Shown piece after piece: positions 34,406-38,131 of a DNA stretch of 38,131 bases; position 1 is the stretch's first letter; every line of letters begins with the position of its first letter. A model generated the notes under the pieces. That model searched no databases and was not told where the DNA came from. It saw nothing but the letters and a program-made list of their open reading frames with translations. The stretch lies in NCBI GenBank assembly GCA_013002345.1, contig JABDKH010000024.1:1-38131 (forward strand), written 5' to 3'. Made by a program: the position numbers and the translations under genes. The stretch comes from Rhodothermales bacterium (GTDB lineage Bacteria; Bacteroidota; Rhodothermia; Rhodothermales; JABDKH01).

Positions 34406-36295
34406 TCAGCTTGCATCGCCCTCCGCATTGTCCTCCTTTTTGCCGAATGAGGGATCGATCTTGATCAGAGCCGTCGCAATGAACCCCGGAATCGTAGCGA
34501 TCAGAATCCATATGAAGAACTTCGGGTATCCGATGATCTCCTGCAGCCAGCCGCTGAACATTCCGGGAATCATCATCCCGAGCGCCATGAAACCGGTGCA
34601 GATCGCGTAGTGTGCAGTCTTGTGCTGTCCGTCGGCCACGTAGATCATGTACAGGAGATACGCCGTGAACCCGAAGCCATAGCCAAACTGCTCAATGGCC
34701 ACGCAAATGTTCACGGTAAGAAGACTCTCCGGCGCCACGGTCGATAGGAACACGTATACCGCGTTCGGGATGTTTATCGCGATGACCATCGGCCACAGCC
34801 AGAACTTCAGGCCGTTTCGTGCAGCGAGGAATCCGCCAAGCAGTCCCCCGGCCGTAAGGGCCAGCACACCGACGGTGCCGTACACAAAGCCCACCTCGCC
34901 GGTGGTAAGTGCAAGTCCACCTATTTCACGTGCGTCGAGCAAGAACGGGGAAGCGAGCTTGACCAGCTGTGCCTCCGCAAACCGAAAGAGCAGCATGAAG
35001 GTGATAGCCGTCGCGATGCCTGGCTTCTTGAAGAATGACGTAAACGTCTCGATGAACCCGGCGAGGATGCTGGAGTCGGGGCCCTGGACGATGGCGACAT
35101 CCTCTTCCGGGAACGGCATGATCACCTTGTGATACACGAATGCCACGACGAAGAAGCCGGCCAGTACGTAGAATGTGATCGACCATGCGAGCGCAATGTT
35201 GCCGGATCGGCCGACAAAGGACGCACCGGTGGCCCGATTCAGCTTCGGATCGAGCTGAAAGGCGATGAGCGCGCTCTCCCTCTGGTTGTCCAGATCAAAC
35301 TCCAGGCGTGCACCCTCAATGAGCTGTACGCTCTTGTCTCCGGAGTCACGTCCGAGATTCACAACCACCTGCTCTCCCGCAGCCATTGGCCTGCTAAGGT
35401 AGACGCGAACGACTCCGACATTTCCTGCCAGATCGGGTAGTGCCGTCTCCGCAGTCTGTGCGCCAAAGAGCCGCTGCACGGTCCGTCTCAGCGGTCCCGA
35501 CACAAGTCGATTCCACGCTGAAGGTGCATCTGCCATTCCATCGTCATCGATGCCGCGTTCGGGCTCGTAGAATCGGTTGCCAATGTTGTGGGCCCTAACC
35601 TGCGCGAGAATGGAATCGACAGTTGCTCGCGACTGCGGCCGCGCGGCAATTTCAATTTCGACAGGATCCACGATGAGTCGAAGCGGCGCGCCTTCGTCCT
35701 GCAGTCTCGTCGAATCATAGAACGCGGCATCAACCGAGGCGACGGACGACGTCGACGTTTGCGCGTTAACCTGAATTTGAATCGGCTCGAGCCCGGTCGA
35801 GGTTTCGAGGTACCCCGCCAGGATGATGAGGAGGCCCTGGCCGGTGATCATAGCGATGCGGTAGAACGTGCTTCGGATCCCTACGAACCACGCTTGATCG
35901 TGTGTCGAAAGGCCGAGCATGTAGAATCCGTCGGCCGCGATATCGTGGGTCGCTGAACTGAACGCGAGAAGCCAGAAAAAGGCGAGCGTGTATCTGAGGA
36001 AATCCGGAACGGGGATTGTCAGCGCGACTCCGGCGAGCCCCGCGCCGATCAGGAGCTGCATCGCGATCGTCCAGAACCGTTTGGTCTTGATCGTATCGAC
36101 AAGCGGGCTCCAGAGGGGCTTGATGACCCATGGCAGGTACAGCCAGCTCGTATACAGAGCAATGTCAGTATTGGACACTCCCAGCCGCTTGTACATGATG
36201 ACGGATACGAGCATCACGACGACGTACGGGATCCCCTCGCTGAAGTACAGGCTGGGTACCCACGTCCAGGGATTGCGATGGGAGGGTCGGGACAT
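34406..36295 (-). CDS. MFS permease, AmpG-like, with a large periplasmic insertion
   Basis: This is an inner-membrane major-facilitator transporter of 629 residues, related to AmpG-type muropeptide permeases. The N-terminus (PSLYFSEGIPYVVVMLVSVI, TSWLYLPWVIKPLWSPLVDT and SATHDIAADGFYM) is characteristic of the AmpG/acetyl-CoA transporter branch. Six helices lie before residue 390 and six after. A segment of about 200 residues (165-365), soluble and rich in Asp, Arg and Gln, is inserted between helices 5 and 6, which places it in the periplasm. The start at 36295 gives a short cytoplasmic N-terminus; GTG codons at 36397 and 36391 would add 34 or 32 residues. It is divergent from the NagB-PIG-L gene, and the neighbours suggest uptake of anhydro-amino-sugar peptides or similar fragments. 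Confidence 0.88.
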   Translation of the reverse strand: MSRPSHRNPWTWVPSLYFSEGIPYVVVMLVSVIMYKRLGVSNTDIALYTSWLYLPWVIKPLWSPLVDTIKTKRFWTIAMQLLIGAGLAGVALTIPVPDFLRYTLAFFWLLAFSSATHDIAADGFYMLGLSTHDQAWFVGIRSTFYRIAMITGQGLLIILAGYLETSTGLEPIQIQVNAQTSTSSVASVDAAFYDSTRLQDEGAPLRLIVDPVEIEIAARPQSRATVDSILAQVRAHNIGNRFYEPERGIDDDGMADAPSAWNRLVSGPLRRTVQRLFGAQTAETALPDLAGNVGVVRVYLSRPMAAGEQVVVNLGRDSGDKSVQLIEGARLEFDLDNQRESALIAFQLDPKLNRATGASFVGRSGNIALAWSITFYVLAGFFVVAFVYHKVIMPFPEEDVAIVQGPDSSILAGFIETFTSFFKKPGIATAITFMLLFRFAEAQLVKLASPFLLDAREIGGLALTTGEVGFVYGTVGVLALTAGGLLGGFLAARNGLKFWLWPMVIAINIPNAVYVFLSTVAPESLLTVNICVAIEQFGYGFGFTAYLLYMIYVADGQHKTAHYAICTGFMALGMMIPGMFSGWLQEIIGYPKFFIWILIATIPGFIATALIKIDPSFGKKEDNAEGDAS

Positions 36296-36410
36296 TAGCT
36301 TGTTTGGTGAATATTCGATGGTTCGTGATCCCGAATCTAGCGACTGGGAATCTCTTTCGCGTGCTATCGTTTCAGACTTCTTCTGTTGCACATCCACTCA
36401 AGGAACGCTC

Positions 36411-38131
36411 ATGAGTATAGATCGGCTTGAGAGTCAGATTCAGGTACATAAGAGAAGCGGAAGCGCTGGCGAAAGAGTACCGGTCTTAATATTTGACGAT
36501 CCCGGAGAAATCGCGCTGCAGGCAGCCCGGCGCATTCGAACGCTGATTCAGGAAAAGGACGCAGCCAACGAGTACGCCGTCCTCGGCTTGCCGACCGGCT
36601 CGACGCCGATCGGCGTTTACCACGAACTTGCCCGAATGCACCGGGAAGAAGGGCTGGACTTCACCAACGTGATCTCGTTCAATCTGGACGAATATTATCC
36701 GATCCAGCCGGACAGTCTCCAATCGTACCGGCGGTTCATGATGGAGAATCTGTTCGATCACATCAACGTGCGCCCGGAGAATATTCGCATTCCGCGCGGG
36801 GACATCACGCCGGAAGAAGTGGAGCACCACTGTGCGGAGTATGAGCGCGAGATTGCCAAGGCGGGCGGGATAGATCTGCTCTTGCTGGGGGTGGGCCGCA
36901 GCGGCCACGTGGGATTCAACGAGCCGGGGTCCGAGATCGGCGACCGGACGCGCCTGATCGTGTTGGACGAGATTACGCGCAAGGATGCCGCAAGCGACTT
37001 CTTTGAAGAGCGCTACGTACCTCGAGAGGCCATCACGATGGGAGTCGGTACCATCCTGGAGGCGAAGGAGATCATTCTGATAGCCACTGGCGAGCACAAA
37101 GCGCCGATCATTCGCCGTGCGGTTGAGGAGGCGCCGACGACTGATGTCTCGGCGACCTACTTGCAGCTGCACCCGGACGCCACCTTCTATCTCGATCGGG
37201 CGGCGGCTGGTCAGCTCACGCGCGAGCAGACCCCATGGCTCGTCCGGCAAGTTCACTGGGACGATCACCTGGCCAAGCGGGCCGTGATCTGGTTGTCCAA
37301 GAAGGTGGGCAAGTCCATCCAGTGGCTGGAGGTGTCGGACTTCCATCAGAATCACTTGCACAGTCTCGTACATGCGTACTACGGCGGCGTGGATGAGCTG
37401 TGCCGGTCGACGTTTGAGGACTTGCGTCGGCGGATCTGGTATCGGAAGGATCTGCCGTCAAGCCAGAAGATCATCGTGTTCAGCCCGCATCCGGACGATG
37501 ATGTGATTTCAATGGGAGGGACGTTGCTCAAGCTGGCGCAGAACGGCAACGATACAAAGGTTGCCTACATGACGAACGGATCGGTAGCCGTCTTTGATGG
37601 CGATGTAAGCCGGCATCTCCGTTTTGTGGAGATGACGGCGCCGATGTTCGTCGGGGACGAGCAGGCCGGAACGATCTCCGACAAGGTGGATGGCATCGAA
37701 CAGTTCTTCAAGGACAAAGAGCCGGCTTCCGTTGATCTCAAGGAAGTGCAGGACCTCAAGGCCTACATCCGGTACACGGAAGCGGTTGCCGGGATTGAGG
37801 TGATCGGGCTGGATGCCTCGTGCGCCAGGTTCCTTGACATGCCGTTCTACAAGACCGGTCGTGTCAAGAAGGATCCGATCGATGACGAGGACATCCAGAT
37901 TGTTCTGGACTTGCTCAGCGAGATTCAGCCGACACACATCTTCGTTGCGGGCGACCTGTCGGATCCACACGGGACGCACCGCATGTGTTACTCCGCCATC
38001 GAGCAGGCGCTTGCGCAATACAACGCGCATGAGTTCGGCGGCCCGGGGGACGAGGAATCAGAAGACGACGGTGCGGGTCATCAGCCGCCGATGGTCTGGC
38101 TATATCGCGGAGCGTGGCAGGAGTGGGAGAT
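36411..38131 (+). CDS. nagB: Glucosamine-6-phosphate deaminase-like protein fused to a PIG-L deacetylase (partial)
   Basis: The gene runs off the right edge after 573 codons. Residues 25-275 are a NagB domain (GLPTGSTPIGVYHELARMH, SFNLDEYYPIQPDS with Asp93, and LLGVGRSGHVGFNEPGSE with His166 and Glu171), which converts glucosamine 6-phosphate to fructose 6-phosphate and ammonia. From about 350 a PIG-L/LmbE domain follows: IIVFSPHPDDDVISMGGTLL with the zinc-binding HPDD (360-363) and DPHGTHRMC later; these domains deacetylate N-acetylglucosaminyl groups. The fusion could therefore do deacetylation and deamination in one protein. The position equivalent to catalytic Asp141 of E. coli NagB is Ser164. 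An AAGGAA site lies 5 bases before the ATG. It is divergent from the AmpG-like permease. Confidence 0.92.
   Translation, partial: MSIDRLESQIQVHKRSGSAGERVPVLIFDDPGEIALQAARRIRTLIQEKDAANEYAVLGLPTGSTPIGVYHELARMHREEGLDFTNVISFNLDEYYPIQPDSLQSYRRFMMENLFDHINVRPENIRIPRGDITPEEVEHHCAEYEREIAKAGGIDLLLLGVGRSGHVGFNEPGSEIGDRTRLIVLDEITRKDAASDFFEERYVPREAITMGVGTILEAKEIILIATGEHKAPIIRRAVEEAPTTDVSATYLQLHPDATFYLDRAAAGQLTREQTPWLVRQVHWDDHLAKRAVIWLSKKVGKSIQWLEVSDFHQNHLHSLVHAYYGGVDELCRSTFEDLRRRIWYRKDLPSSQKIIVFSPHPDDDVISMGGTLLKLAQNGNDTKVAYMTNGSVAVFDGDVSRHLRFVEMTAPMFVGDEQAGTISDKVDGIEQFFKDKEPASVDLKEVQDLKAYIRYTEAVAGIEVIGLDASCARFLDMPFYKTGRVKKDPIDDEDIQIVLDLLSEIQPTHIFVAGDLSDPHGTHRMCYSAIEQALAQYNAHEFGGPGDEESEDDGAGHQPPMVWLYRGAWQEWE

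Overview
The window looks like chromosomal DNA of a GC-rich, diderm bacterium of the Bacteroidota/Rhodothermota side of the tree, most likely a marine Rhodothermales-type lineage. This is inference from gene content: three proteins carry C-terminal Por/type IX secretion (T9SS)-type sorting domains with the YPNP signature, the order dxr-rseP-uppS-bamA-skp-skp is typical of that group, a NagB domain is fused to a PIG-L deacetylase, and Shine-Dalgarno sequences are weak or missing before most genes. I see no insertion sequence, integrase, CRISPR array, rRNA or tRNA. The window is mostly well-packed core genome plus one unusual accessory block.

Layout. (1) 0.1-3.3 kb: pyrF (minus) and a VLCAD-like acyl-CoA dehydrogenase (plus), divergently placed. 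(2) 3.3-12.7 kb: a minus-strand block, read from high to low coordinates, of DUF1800 - DUF1501 - WG-repeat lipoprotein - WG-repeat lipoprotein - DUF1800 - DUF1501 - small Cys-rich lipoprotein. The DUF1800/DUF1501 pair is present twice and brackets a tandem pair of WG-repeat lipoproteins of 356 and 354 residues. Both DUF1501 proteins carry a Cys/His-rich prefix, a Tat-like twin-arginine signal and a T9SS-type sorting domain. This is the strongest candidate for an undescribed cell-surface system. (3) 12.9-19.7 kb (minus): serS; then acyl-CoA thioesterase - small outer-membrane protein - RmlD-like reductase; then a secreted TPR protein followed by a secreted protein with a glutamine-amidotransferase-like region. 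(4) 19.8-27.3 kb (plus): dxr, rseP, uppS, bamA and two Skp/OmpH-family chaperones, a cluster for isoprenoid supply and envelope assembly that ends in a clear intrinsic terminator. (5) 27.4-29.1 kb (plus): panB-surE. (6) 29.1-30.9 kb (minus): a secreted FG-GAP/VCBS repeat protein with a sorting domain, converging on surE. (7) 31.3-38.1 kb: an AmpG-like MFS permease, a GHL10-type glycoside hydrolase lipoprotein and a SpoIID/LytB-like protein on the minus strand, divergent from a NagB-PIG-L fusion that runs off the right edge. This set looks like cell-wall amino-sugar recovery.

Starts were often moved downstream of the longest possible start, to the methionine that gives a clean signal peptide or removes overlap with the upstream gene. 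The reasons are given per gene.
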